Assembly (NCBI RefSeq): GCF_000702885.1
Contig: NZ_JNKO01000008.1
Coordinates: forward strand, 1 to 64,000
Reading direction: 5' to 3'
Length of the DNA: 64,000 bases
Source of the DNA: Oribacterium sp. P6A1
GTDB lineage: Bacteria > Bacillota > Clostridia > Lachnospirales > Lachnospiraceae
Below the pieces are notes generated by a model that saw only the letters and a program-made list of their open reading frames with translations, did not search any database and was not told the DNA's origin. A program made the translations under genes and the position numbers. Of the stretch, positions 53,754 to 61,044 are shown piece after piece (the stretch's first letter is position 1; each line of letters begins with the position of its first letter).

Positions 53754-53897
53754 TTACCATGCAGCTAATTTAGTTCCGTTCTCTTCTTCCGTCTGAACAG
53801 GAGCTTCAAATACCGCTTTGCTGCTGTCCGGAATGGTGTTTTTAATTATGATGCCAAGCGCAAGTATGAGACATAGTATTTTCTATATTCTTTTCAT
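53754..53897 (-). pseudogene. Small membrane/secreted protein gene with an internal amber codon
   Basis: A 47-codon frame starts with ATG right after the stop of the gene at 53898 (TAAATG), reads MKRI, meets TAG at codon 5 (bases 53883-53885), and continues as KILCLILALGIIIK, then a polar tail ending KLAAW. A hydrophobic segment after a basic start is what a signal or membrane anchor would look like, so the frame was probably a gene and is now interrupted by one base change. No alternative start codon is present after the TAG. Readthrough or a sequencing error are other explanations. Confidence 0.5.
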
Positions 53898-54086
53898 TTA
53901 CGCTCTGTTTCCTTTATTATTATCTTCTTTACCAAGAATGCTGATGGCTGTTATCACTATTCCTCCGGCCATAACAGCAAGCCAGCTATGACTCCAGTTG
54001 CCTTCAATATAACTCCAGATAAACATGATAAATACGGAGATCATAGCTATGACGGGTATAAGTTTTTTCGCAGTATGTATATTCAT
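53898..54086 (-). CDS. Small two-helix membrane protein
   Basis: This protein of 62 residues has two membrane helices (about 9-25 and 34-51) and a charged tail KEDNNKGNRA. The ATG at 54086 is preferred because AAAGG is 8 bases upstream; an ATG 6 bases earlier is too close to that site. It lies downstream of the lipoprotein at 54145. The size and placement after leader-peptide genes would suit an accessory or immunity protein, which is speculation. No family recognised. Confidence 0.55.
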   Translation of the reverse strand: MNIHTAKKLIPVIAMISVFIMFIWSYIEGNWSHSWLAVMAGGIVITAISILGKEDNNKGNRA

Positions 54087-54144
54087 GGTCATATCCTTTC
54101 TTAGATCTTTTGATAATCAGCTGTTTTTCATTTATGGATTTATT

Positions 54145-55266
54145 TTACTTTTCAGCTGTGAGTTTTGTGATAAATACACCGTCATAGTATACGGATACTT
54201 CATCACCTGCCTGAACACCCTTTGTATCATAAACTGTATAGGACATATACAAACGTTTTGTGTCTCCGCCGACAATCTCAGGCTCTCTCGTCTGCTCGAA
54301 TACAAAAGGATTTATGTAAACATCCTTTTCTTTTTCTATTACAAATTTAGTCTGATCAAAGGTCTTATCAGATCCCGTGTTGTTGTAGAGTTCAACTCCG
54401 AAATTCGGAGCACTTTCATTACAGCTTAGTTTGAGCTTTCGGCATTCAACTCCGTCAGAAGTTATAAACAGTCCGCCCTTTAGTTCCTTCACATCTTCGG
54501 ATGAATCTTTTACTTCAAGAGTAACAGGATATTTCTTTTCGCCTTCCTTTGCCTGCTCCATAATCATTTTTGTGTAGGCTTCTAAATCTATGTTGTTAAA
54601 GAAATTCTCCAGATCCTCAGTGTTATTCTCATCAAGATTTTCGATCTCCGCCATCATACTGCTCTCGGTTTTTTCAAACATAGGCTTTGCCACTTTCATG
54701 ACCTCGTCTATATCCATTTCCTTATCATCTGTGTACAAGGAGTAGATCATGCTTCCGTTAAACCAAAGAACATTACTTATATGATCATTGATGTTCTGAC
54801 GTGACTTTGTCTCTACTGTATTTGAAACTTCCTCGTTCTCCACATTCCAGTCATAGAAAAGACCTGAAATATCCTCGAATTCCGTTCCGGGTTTCATTCT
54901 GGCACAGTACTTCTTACCATCAAGAGTGAAGTTCATTTCAGAAAGCTTATCTGATTCCATGATTCCATAGGACACCTCTTCTGCTCCTTCCGGAACTATG
55001 AACTCTTCACCGGTGAGATTCTTTACCTCTTCAGGAGATACATCATATTTCCATGGATTTGCCATTCCGGAAGCTGCAGCCTCTGCTGTCTCATGTTCGG
55101 TTTGTTCTGCTGTTGTTTCAGGTGTTGTTTCAGGTGCTTTTGTTTCAGCAGCGGTTGTTTCCTTTATGGTTTCTGCCTTAGTGGTTTCTTCCTTGTTTCC
55201 TCCTCCGCATCCCATCAGGGCCACTGCCAGACCAAAACTTATAAGTACCATGCCGTATTTTTTCAT
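54145..55266 (-). CDS. Lipoprotein of unknown function in the leader-peptide locus
   Basis: This 373-residue protein has a lipobox ALMGC (Cys20), a Thr/Glu/Ala-rich linker (about 24-66, repeated TTAE/PETT units) and a globular part (about 70-373) that I do not recognise. The C-terminal region (about 250-373) looks like an Ig-like beta sandwich. The gene lies 123 bases after the zinc-ribbon leader protein gene on the same strand, with a small ATCTCT/AGAGAT hairpin (55362-55378) between, and may belong to the same regulon. Confidence 0.7.
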   Translation of the reverse strand: MKKYGMVLISFGLAVALMGCGGGNKEETTKAETIKETTAAETKAPETTPETTAEQTEHETAEAAASGMANPWKYDVSPEEVKNLTGEEFIVPEGAEEVSYGIMESDKLSEMNFTLDGKKYCARMKPGTEFEDISGLFYDWNVENEEVSNTVETKSRQNINDHISNVLWFNGSMIYSLYTDDKEMDIDEVMKVAKPMFEKTESSMMAEIENLDENNTEDLENFFNNIDLEAYTKMIMEQAKEGEKKYPVTLEVKDSSEDVKELKGGLFITSDGVECRKLKLSCNESAPNFGVELYNNTGSDKTFDQTKFVIEKEKDVYINPFVFEQTREPEIVGGDTKRLYMSYTVYDTKGVQAGDEVSVYYDGVFITKLTAEK

Positions 55267-55389
55267 ACTGATCTCCTCATCTGTAACCGTCTTTTCAGGT
55301 CCTTCATCTTTGACATACGGATATAAAATCCAATTGACTTTATACCCGCATGTTTTGGTTTATCTCTGACTTAGAGATGATTCTTATCC

Positions 55390-55725
55390 CTATTTCTTGG
55401 GAATGTCCTTCCACCACACAGGATAAACAATTCCCTGTGTCTGCCCTGCCTGTTCAAGGATCTTAATCATGGCGATGTAGTCTGCGTCAGAACAGAACTG
55501 GTCAATCTTACATGCATCACAGGTCCAGAAATTGTCACCATATGGATTGTCAACCGCCTTCATTGGTTTTCCGCATTCAGGACAGGTTGCCTCATTAGGA
55601 CCTCCAAGTCCGCCAGTAACATTTGCCATATCCTCATCGGATAATGCAGTGTTCATCTTTTTGCCAAGCTTTTCAACCTGCTCCTTGGAATTTCTGATAA
55701 ACTGAGTGTACTTGTTCTCGTTCAT
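55390..55725 (-). CDS. Double-glycine leader protein with zinc-ribbon core
   Basis: This 111-residue protein has an N-terminal leader (1-39) that ends ALSDEDMANVTGG, a double-glycine cleavage signal of the bacteriocin/C39 type. The part after the leader contains Cys48-x2-Cys51 and Cys69-x2-Cys72 (CPEC, CDAC), a rubredoxin-like zinc ribbon, plus Cys78; it ends WWKDIPKK. The leader aligns residue for residue with that of the protein at 55784 (LSDExxxNxTGGL). Cut after GG39 it would release about 72 residues. A folded zinc ribbon is unlike ordinary bacteriocins. GAGGAG lies before the ATG. Probable substrate of the NHLP-type exporter encoded 2 kb upstream. Confidence 0.8.
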   Translation of the reverse strand: MNENKYTQFIRNSKEQVEKLGKKMNTALSDEDMANVTGGLGGPNEATCPECGKPMKAVDNPYGDNFWTCDACKIDQFCSDADYIAMIKILEQAGQTQGIVYPVWWKDIPKK

Positions 55726-55750
55726 TTTTTCTCCTCTCTTAAATTTACTG

Positions 55751-55790
55751 GTTTCATTTGGTTTTATTTGTTTTTATTTGTTTTTAATCG
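55751..55790. repeat. Four 10-bp tandem repeats between the two leader-protein genes
   Basis: Four consecutive units GTTTCATTTG, GTTTTATTTG, TTTTTATTTG and TTTTTAATCG differ by one to three bases. They begin near the ribosome site of the downstream gene and end across the stop codon (55784-55786) of the upstream one. Confidence 0.6.
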
Positions 55791-56053
55791 TTTCCCAAAA
55801 CATGCATTGTCCAGCCCCCGGCTATGGCATACAGGCCTACCTTCGTGCCCTCCGGAACTACAGTATCAGTCCGGTTTGTGGCAAAGAGCATAGCTCCGTC
55901 ATCAAAAAGAACCTGATACTGTCTTCCTCCAAGATGAGTGACTACCGATCCCAAGGCATCAAATTCCGGTAATTTATGCTCTGATGCAGAAAGACCGCCG
56001 GTAGCGTTCAGCAGCATTTCATCCGAAAGCTTAAAATTCTTATTATCTGCCAT
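55784..56053 (-). CDS. Double-glycine leader protein with small beta-rich core
   Basis: This 89-residue protein has a leader (1-20) ending KLSDEMLLNATGG, the same LSDExxxNxTGGL motif as the neighbour at 55390. The remaining 69 residues look like a small beta barrel (GRQYQVLFDDGAMLFATN, then VGLYAIAGGWTMHVL) and lack cysteines. The ATG at 56053 has AAGGAG 7 bases upstream; the frame is open 20 codons further but without a ribosome site. First gene after a promoter with two direct repeats of LytTR type. No known bacteriocin family fits the core. Confidence 0.75.
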   Translation of the reverse strand: MADNKNFKLSDEMLLNATGGLSASEHKLPEFDALGSVVTHLGGRQYQVLFDDGAMLFATNRTDTVVPEGTKVGLYAIAGGWTMHVLGND

Positions 56054-56167
56054 ACCACTACTCCTTCTTCTCTTAAAAGCTTTTGCCTTTATCGGCACCG
56101 CTATGTTTTTCATTCCCCGGAAACCTTAACTTTATCTCTGTCAACATTTCCTTTTCTTTATGTCTCG

Positions 56168-56196
56168 ACTATAACAAGGCTATCCACCTTCTACAA
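56168..56196 (-). promoter_or_regulatory. Promoter of the leader-protein genes
   Basis: Minus strand: -35 TTGTAG (56191-56196), 17-base spacer, -10 TATAGT (56168-56173), 115 bases before the ATG at 56053. The weak -35 suits a promoter that needs an activator; two direct repeats lie directly upstream. Confidence 0.7.
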
Positions 56197-56198
56197 TG

Positions 56199-56237
56199 TT
56201 TCATGTCTATTCGGTCTTTTTTCATGTCTGATCGGTC
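56199..56237 (-). promoter_or_regulatory. Paired direct repeats, probable LytTR binding site
   Basis: On the minus strand GACCGAATAGACATGAAA (56199-56216) and GACCGATCAGACATGAAA (56220-56237) agree at 16 of 18 bases and are 21 bp apart, two helical turns. The nearer repeat ends 2 bases before the -35 element. LytTR-domain regulators bind such paired direct repeats next to the -35 of target promoters. The LytTR gene is the second gene upstream. Confidence 0.78.
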
Positions 56238-56267
56238 ATTCCGGCAGTTTAGGATTATTCTTTTCCG

Positions 56268-56699
56268 TTAGCTGACATTATCTTTATTCATAAATAATTC
56301 TTTCAGCTCTTCATTCATTTTTCTGATCTGCTTCTTCCAGAGCATGTACTGGACAAGCCATATCATCCCATAGACCAGGGTGAAAATGATTAGAACTGCA
56401 AAAAGTGTATTGTCGGGGAACCATCCCAGTATGGAGCTTATGATAAGCATGGTTATAAAAGTCACGAAATAATGTGTAAAGGTTGCTTTATCAAGAGACC
56501 ACTCTTCGAAATCATAGACAACGGAACCTCCATATCCTACGATTCCCAGAATTCCCGAACCCAATAGATGCATTACAAGAAATGATTTATTTACAGTACT
56601 TCCGTCAGGTGTGCAGACCACATACATAAATATGCCTACCAGGAGTTCCAGGGTGAAACCGAGTAAAATTTTCCACATGATCTTATGTTTTAAATCCAT
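56268..56699 (-). CDS. DUF3021 membrane protein, partner of the LytTR regulator
   Basis: This 143-residue protein has four membrane helices (about 8-28, 38-60, 73-92 and 97-118) and a charged cytoplasmic tail. DUF3021 proteins are usually encoded right after a LytTR DNA-binding protein and are thought to control it from the membrane. Here the start lies 2 bases beyond the LytTR stop, and the ribosome site AAAGGAG is inside that gene's end, so translation is coupled. It lies just upstream of the leader-protein promoter. Confidence 0.85.
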   Translation of the reverse strand: MDLKHKIMWKILLGFTLELLVGIFMYVVCTPDGSTVNKSFLVMHLLGSGILGIVGYGGSVVYDFEEWSLDKATFTHYFVTFITMLIISSILGWFPDNTLFAVLIIFTLVYGMIWLVQYMLWKKQIRKMNEELKELFMNKDNVS

Positions 56700-56701
56700 G
56701 G

Positions 56702-57169
56702 TTACTCCTTTCTCTGAAGAGCCAGTTTTACATCCTTAACTCTTCTTCTCGCGACCCAGGTGCTTTCACCGTTAACAAGTTCAACCATAATTGTTCCAGC
56801 GGCAGAAAAATCAAAACTCTTTACCATCTGAAGGTTAAGTATCTCAGACTGTGAGATACGTACGAACCTGCCATGATCAAGCATCTCCTCAAGTTCTGTC
56901 AATGTCTTTTTAATTTCATAGACCCTTTTTCCGGTGGACACCATGACTTTTCTGTTGTTAATGAATATCCTTATCATCTGGCTTTGTGGAAGCATGACCT
57001 GGCTTTCTTTAAAAAACGCCGGTATCATGGGTATCTTCTTGCTGGCATAGGATTGGATCGCAGAAATGACACCCTCCACCTCCTCGGTGTGAGCATTATT
57101 CGTAATCAATACATTAAGTTTTTGACATGCCTTGTCTATCACAAGTTTGATATCAACCAAGTCGGACAT
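56702..57169 (-). CDS. LytTR-domain DNA-binding regulator
   Basis: This 155-residue protein has an N-terminal region (1-50) and a LytTR DNA-binding domain (about 55-155; the RVYEIKKTLTELEEML, then HGRFVRISQSEILNLQMVKSF segments are typical). It has no receiver domain, as usual for the DUF3021-linked type. The ATG at 57169 follows AAAGGTG; an ATG at 57193 has no site. It is expected to bind the paired repeats at 56199-56237 and activate the leader-protein genes; autoregulation is possible but no such repeats were seen before its own gene. Confidence 0.88.
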   Translation of the reverse strand: MSDLVDIKLVIDKACQKLNVLITNNAHTEEVEGVISAIQSYASKKIPMIPAFFKESQVMLPQSQMIRIFINNRKVMVSTGKRVYEIKKTLTELEEMLDHGRFVRISQSEILNLQMVKSFDFSAAGTIMVELVNGESTWVARRRVKDVKLALQRKE

Positions 57170-57209
57170 ATTATCACCTTTTGTTGTGGCCATACTAAAC
57201 CGGCCGTAA

Positions 57210-57653
57210 TCATGTTTCGGAGTATGTACTGCTATCTTTTGGGAGATTCTTTCTCAGGATGGTGTGATTGTACCCATCCTTACGCTCATAACACATTTCA
57301 TCCATAACCATCTTGGTCATATAGATTCCAAGCCCGCCTTTTTTTCTCTGTCTAAGAGGAATGCTTACATCGGGATCCTCCTTTTTTGTGGGATCATAGG
57401 GGACACCCTTATCTCTTATATCCAGCTGTACCAGAGTTTCTTCCGGAAAGCTTACAGAAACATAAGCATCTCCGGTTATTCCCTCATAGGCATATTGGGA
57501 GATATTAACAAGCATTTCTTCAAGTGCCAGATCAATTCTTTGCATAACATCAACCCTGCATCCATGTTCTTCCAACAAAGAATTAATAAATCTGATGGCA
57601 GACTCTATATTTTCGAGTTTAGCCTCGATTTTCAGTTCCTTTATTTTCTCCAT
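57210..57653 (-). CDS. RsbW/SpoIIAB-like anti-sigma-type ATPase
   Basis: This 147-residue single-domain GHKL ATPase (HATPase_c_2) has the N box IDLALEEMLVNISQYAY (about 42-58), the G1 region DIRDKGVPYDP (about 92-102) and the G2 region KGGLGIYMTKMVMDEM (about 119-134). Such proteins are kinases that bind sigma factors or other partners and phosphorylate STAS antagonists. The STAS gene lies just upstream, so they form a partner-switching pair. No sigma-factor or SpoIIE-type phosphatase gene is next to them. A copy of repeat A fills the gap before its start; no clear ribosome site is seen. Confidence 0.9.
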   Translation of the reverse strand: MEKIKELKIEAKLENIESAIRFINSLLEEHGCRVDVMQRIDLALEEMLVNISQYAYEGITGDAYVSVSFPEETLVQLDIRDKGVPYDPTKKEDPDVSIPLRQRKKGGLGIYMTKMVMDEMCYERKDGYNHTILRKNLPKDSSTYSET

Positions 57654-57672
57654 GGTTCATTAATCTATGATG

Positions 57673-57729
57673 TGAGTGTCAAAAACTGACATCGAATCCT
57701 TCCGTATAGAGCGTTCTTTCTTATGTCAT
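57673..57729 (-). repeat. Dispersed repeat A, copy 2 (inside the exporter operon)
   Basis: Minus-strand blocks ATGACATAAG, GAACGCTCT, AGGATTCGATGTCAGT, TTTTTGACACTCA. The first block supplies the TGA stop codon of the STAS gene (57726-57728); the repeat fills nearly the whole gap to the RsbW-like gene. Confidence 0.65.
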
Positions 57730-58025
57730 TCTATTTTTATAAAATCTTTAAAGCCGGTAATCTTCAGGATTTCCATGACTTCAGGGGAAACATTTCTGAG
57801 AACAGCGATGCCCCCCTTCTGTTCGGTATAGTCCTGCGCCCAGTAAAGGACTCTCAGTCCCGCTGATGCTATGTACACAAGACCATGAAGATCAAAGTAA
57901 ATATTCTTTACCTCATCAGGTATATCGTTTAATCTGTCGTCCAGATCCATGGCGCTCATGGTATCAAGCTTTCCATCTATTCCAAGGAACAGATCCTCTC
58001 CTTTGACTTCCCAGGTTATTTCCAT
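57726..58025 (-). CDS. STAS-domain anti-anti-sigma factor (RsbV/SpoIIAA-like)
   Basis: This 99-residue single STAS domain has the core pattern GKLDTMSAMDLDDRL and LVYIASAGLRVLYWAQ; the serine in ASAGLR is the usual phosphorylation site. Expected to be phosphorylated by the RsbW-like kinase downstream and, when unphosphorylated, to sequester it. The ATG at 58025 has AGGAGG at 7 bases and lies 13 bases after the exporter gene; a longer frame overlaps that gene. What the pair controls is unknown; its linkage to an exporter and leader proteins is the notable point. Confidence 0.92.
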   Translation of the reverse strand: MEITWEVKGEDLFLGIDGKLDTMSAMDLDDRLNDIPDEVKNIYFDLHGLVYIASAGLRVLYWAQDYTEQKGGIAVLRNVSPEVMEILKITGFKDFIKIE

Positions 58026-58038
58026 ATATGATCCTCCT

Positions 58039-60222
58039 TTATGCATCCACTCTTTGTCGTTCCACAAGACTTGCAAAAAAGCCATTATGTTTCATGAGTT
58101 CATCGTAAGTTCCATCCTCTACGATATGACCGCCGTCCAGTACCAGTATCCTGTCGCACTGTTTTATGGTGGACAGTCTGTGTGCAATCACTATTCTTGT
58201 GCAGTCCATCTCACTAAGAGCATCTGAAACCTTTTTTTGTGTTATGTTGTCAAGGGCCGAGGTGGCCTCATCAAATATCAGAAGTTTTGGCTTCGGTGCC
58301 ACGGCTCTTGCTATCATAAGCCTCTGTTTCTGTCCTCCTGATATTCCGCCGCTTCCTTCCGAAATAAGTGTATTCATCCCCATAGGCATCTGTTTTATAT
58401 CTTCATCGATTCCGGCTATCCTTGCCGCCTCCCAGGCATCTTTAAGGGTAAGATGTGGCGCGGCGATAACTATGTTGGAAAAGATATCTCCCTGAAAAAG
58501 CTTTCCGTTTTGTGTAACAACACCTATATTTTTCCGGAGAGACCGAAGATCCAAAGCGTTAATGTCTTTTCCGTCATAAAAGATTCCTCCTTTTGTGGGC
58601 TTCTCAAAGCCAAGGAGCAGTCTTACAAGAGTTGACTTTCCGCAGCCGGTTTTTCCGACTATGGCTACATACTGTCCCGGAGTTATCCTGAGGGACAGAT
58701 TATCTATGATGATCTGTGAATTCTTTTTGTACCTGAATGTCAGATTGATGAGTTCTATGTTGCCTGAGATTCCGGTCAATGTTTCTTTATTTTCCGATAT
58801 TTCAGGTTCTGCTTTCAGTATGGGCTCTGCCATCTCAAAGGTGGGTTTGACATTGGCAGCAGTCAGAGCCATGCCAAAGAGTGACATAAAGGCCCCTGAG
58901 ACCATGCCGTAGGCTGTATTAAAAGCTATGTACTCCGCAGTTGAAACATGAGTCACGATGGCCTGATTGTACATCACTATGGTACCGATAATGGATATGG
59001 CGGAGCTTATGACCGAATTCATCTTTATAAGCATGGGGGGATCGTATCTCAGCTTTACTACCTTTGCATATAGATCACCCCACCTTGCGAAAGCTCTTTT
59101 TTCGGCTCCCGTAAGCTTTATCTTTTGAATTCCCGAAATCACCGCATAGCTCATACCGCTTTCTTTTGATCCGAGAAGCATCTGCTTTTTGGTGAGCTTC
59201 ATCTGAAGAAATGAGGATATTACCGTAAACCCCACCGTTATTGCTATGATGATGAGAGCCGGAATAACAAGCCCCGGAGCATAAGCAAAAATCTGTGTAA
59301 TGTACACCAGGGAAAAAACGGATGTAAGTCCTGTGTTAAGTGCAACATTAACAAGAGTGGAGCACAGGGAATTCACATAGGATGAACGGGAGGAAAGCTC
59401 TCCCGAACTGTAGTCCTTGAAAAAGCCGGCAGGAAGAGACATTATCCTCATCATGGTGGCAGCCTCTACCGATATGCTCATTTTCGTATCTATCCTTTGG
59501 GAAATAAGGTTTTTTGCCGCACTCAGCATAAGAGCGCCCCAGGATGTACATAAGAGAAACATGGCAGTCACTATAAGAAGGGATACCTCACCCTCAGCTA
59601 TCACATCCCTGAAGAGAAAAAGATTTATCCTGGGTGTCAGCATGGAAACCAGTATCACCACCAGCGTCGCAAGAGTGATCAGTACGTAATCAGAAGGCTC
59701 AATAATATGCAGGATGTATGAAAAAAGATCAGCTATCCCCAATTTCTTAACAGGAAAAGGCCTATAGAAAGAAAATGCTTCTCCCGTAAAGTCAGTTTCA
59801 TTTTTTCCGGTAACTCTCGTATATTTACCCGAAATATCATCAAAGAATCTGTAACCCGTAAGTCCGTAGGGAAGAAGGGCAACGGGAGCCCCGTCAGGTT
59901 TCCGGAAGCCTATCATGGCTCCAAAGGCATCATTTCTAAAGCCCGGTGTGAGCTTGACTCTTCTGTACATGATACCTGAAGGGTGAAGGACATAATCAAG
60001 CTTTTCTTCTATAGTCACTATCTTCTTCGGAATATCGGTCTTTCTGACATGATAGTACCTGAGTATCTCTTCGATGGCATTCTTAGCCTTTTCACCCGCA
60101 TCCATGCCGGAGTCAAGAAAGGTTTCTCCTGTTACTGCACCGGCGATCTTTCTGAAGGTGTTACTAAGAGCCTGTTCATCATTCTGTTTTCGAAGTTTAA
60201 TCTGATTATCAAACCAACCCAT
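58039..60222 (-). CDS. NHLP-type bacteriocin export ABC transporter, permease/ATPase subunit
   Basis: This 727-residue protein has a characteristic N-terminus (MGWFDNQIKLRKQNDEQAL, then KNAIEEILRYYHVRK) of the nitrile-hydratase-leader-peptide export family without a C39 peptidase. An ABC membrane domain (about 170-460, six helices) and an ABC ATPase (about 480-720) follow: Walker A GKTGCGKST, signature SGGISGGQKQR, Walker B LLIFDEAT, H-loop IAHRLST. Normally it pairs with a second ABC subunit that carries the C39 protease, and with an HlyD-type adaptor. Here only a remnant of the former precedes it (3-base gap) and no adaptor gene is present. The protein itself looks intact. Confidence 0.93.
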   Translation of the reverse strand: MGWFDNQIKLRKQNDEQALSNTFRKIAGAVTGETFLDSGMDAGEKAKNAIEEILRYYHVRKTDIPKKIVTIEEKLDYVLHPSGIMYRRVKLTPGFRNDAFGAMIGFRKPDGAPVALLPYGLTGYRFFDDISGKYTRVTGKNETDFTGEAFSFYRPFPVKKLGIADLFSYILHIIEPSDYVLITLATLVVILVSMLTPRINLFLFRDVIAEGEVSLLIVTAMFLLCTSWGALMLSAAKNLISQRIDTKMSISVEAATMMRIMSLPAGFFKDYSSGELSSRSSYVNSLCSTLVNVALNTGLTSVFSLVYITQIFAYAPGLVIPALIIIAITVGFTVISSFLQMKLTKKQMLLGSKESGMSYAVISGIQKIKLTGAEKRAFARWGDLYAKVVKLRYDPPMLIKMNSVISSAISIIGTIVMYNQAIVTHVSTAEYIAFNTAYGMVSGAFMSLFGMALTAANVKPTFEMAEPILKAEPEISENKETLTGISGNIELINLTFRYKKNSQIIIDNLSLRITPGQYVAIVGKTGCGKSTLVRLLLGFEKPTKGGIFYDGKDINALDLRSLRKNIGVVTQNGKLFQGDIFSNIVIAAPHLTLKDAWEAARIAGIDEDIKQMPMGMNTLISEGSGGISGGQKQRLMIARAVAPKPKLLIFDEATSALDNITQKKVSDALSEMDCTRIVIAHRLSTIKQCDRILVLDGGHIVEDGTYDELMKHNGFFASLVERQRVDA

Positions 60223-60225
60223 AGT

Positions 60226-60537
60226 TTACTCGCTTTGAACCAATTCCTTGTAGTAACCGCCCTTTTGATAGAGCTCCTCATGAGTTCCCCTGTCCACTAC
60301 TTCTCCGTGTTTCAGAACTATGATCTCATCACAGTCTCTGATGGTTGAAAGTCTGTGGGCAATGACTATACAGGTTATTCCTCTTTCTTTGATGGCATTT
60401 ACCACATCATACTCTGTTCTTGCATCAAGAGCAGAAGTTGCCTCATCAAGTATGACTATAGTGGGATCCTGTGCCAGAACCCGGGCTATCTCCATCCTCT
60501 GTCTCTGTCCTCCGGAATAGTCTTTTCCGCCTTCCAA
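60226..60537 (-). pseudogene. 3' remnant of the NHLP exporter peptidase/ATPase subunit
   Basis: About 103 residues match the end of an ABC ATPase: signature [15 protein letters not shown], Walker [14 protein letters not shown]-loop [10 protein letters not shown] and the tail YYKELVQSE. The Walker A, membrane domain and expected N-terminal C39 leader peptidase (some 600 residues) are missing. The similarity begins abruptly at EGGKDYSGG; before it the frame continues into unrelated codons that follow the stop of the gene at 60571. Only a TTG start is available. It is the broken companion of the intact subunit at 58039. Confidence 0.85.
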
Positions 60538-60570
60538 TTTGATGTAAATAAAAGAAAAAGTCCTCAGTTC

Positions 60571-60891
60571 TTAAGTTGCTTTAACACTTACTTTCTTTCC
60601 GGAGAATGAAATTCCAAATTTCAAAATATCCCGGATGCCTTCATTCTTCATTTCAGCATCATATCTCTTCTCATCAATCTGGGCTAATGCTTCATCCGCC
60701 AGTTCTGAAAGCGCCTCTCCACTCAGGTCCTTTTTCCACTTAAGCTCCATAATGATTCCGGGATATCTGTCTTCTCTCGGACTTAGGCTGATATCATACA
60801 TGCCATCTCCGGCTTCTCTGTTGGACTTGATTTTATACTGATTATCCATCAAAGCGATCAAACCAAGTACCAAGCCATGATATGACACCAA
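60571..60891 (-). pseudogene. C-terminal remnant of a PD-(D/E)XK nuclease-like protein (DUF1703)
   Basis: 106 residues correspond to the C-terminal domain of AAA-ATPase-like/PDDEXK_9 proteins that are multi-copy in gut Firmicutes. The nuclease-like motif is kept: Asp in GMYDISL and E-x-K in IMELKWKK. The AAA-like N-terminal part (several hundred residues) is absent and no ATG precedes it. Its stop TAA lies in the same frame as the exporter remnant 30 bases downstream, marking the junction of two unrelated genes. Confidence 0.8.
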
Positions 60892-60922
60892 ATAATATTA
60901 ACATTTTGAGCAATTAAAAAAA

Positions 60923-60949
60923 TGCCCTTTGAAAAGTAAGGGCACTTTT
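60923..60949. terminator. Bidirectional terminator
   Basis: TGCCCTT (60923-60929) pairs with AAGGGCA (60938-60944); T-runs follow on the plus strand and A-runs precede (T7 on the minus strand). It ends the gene at 61045. Confidence 0.9.
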
Positions 60950-61044
60950 TATTATCTATCTTTGAAGTGTATAACTAATCAGAGGTACAAGCATAACCGT
61001 AAATATCTCACGTACATATGTGTAATATACGACTCGGATATTTA

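Noticed and set aside
53883-53885. Pyrrolysine reading of the amber codon, suggested by the nearby MtaA-like gene
   Set aside because: No pyl genes or methylamine methyltransferase are present, and the codon lies in a signal-like segment of a tiny protein; a plain nonsense mutation is simpler.
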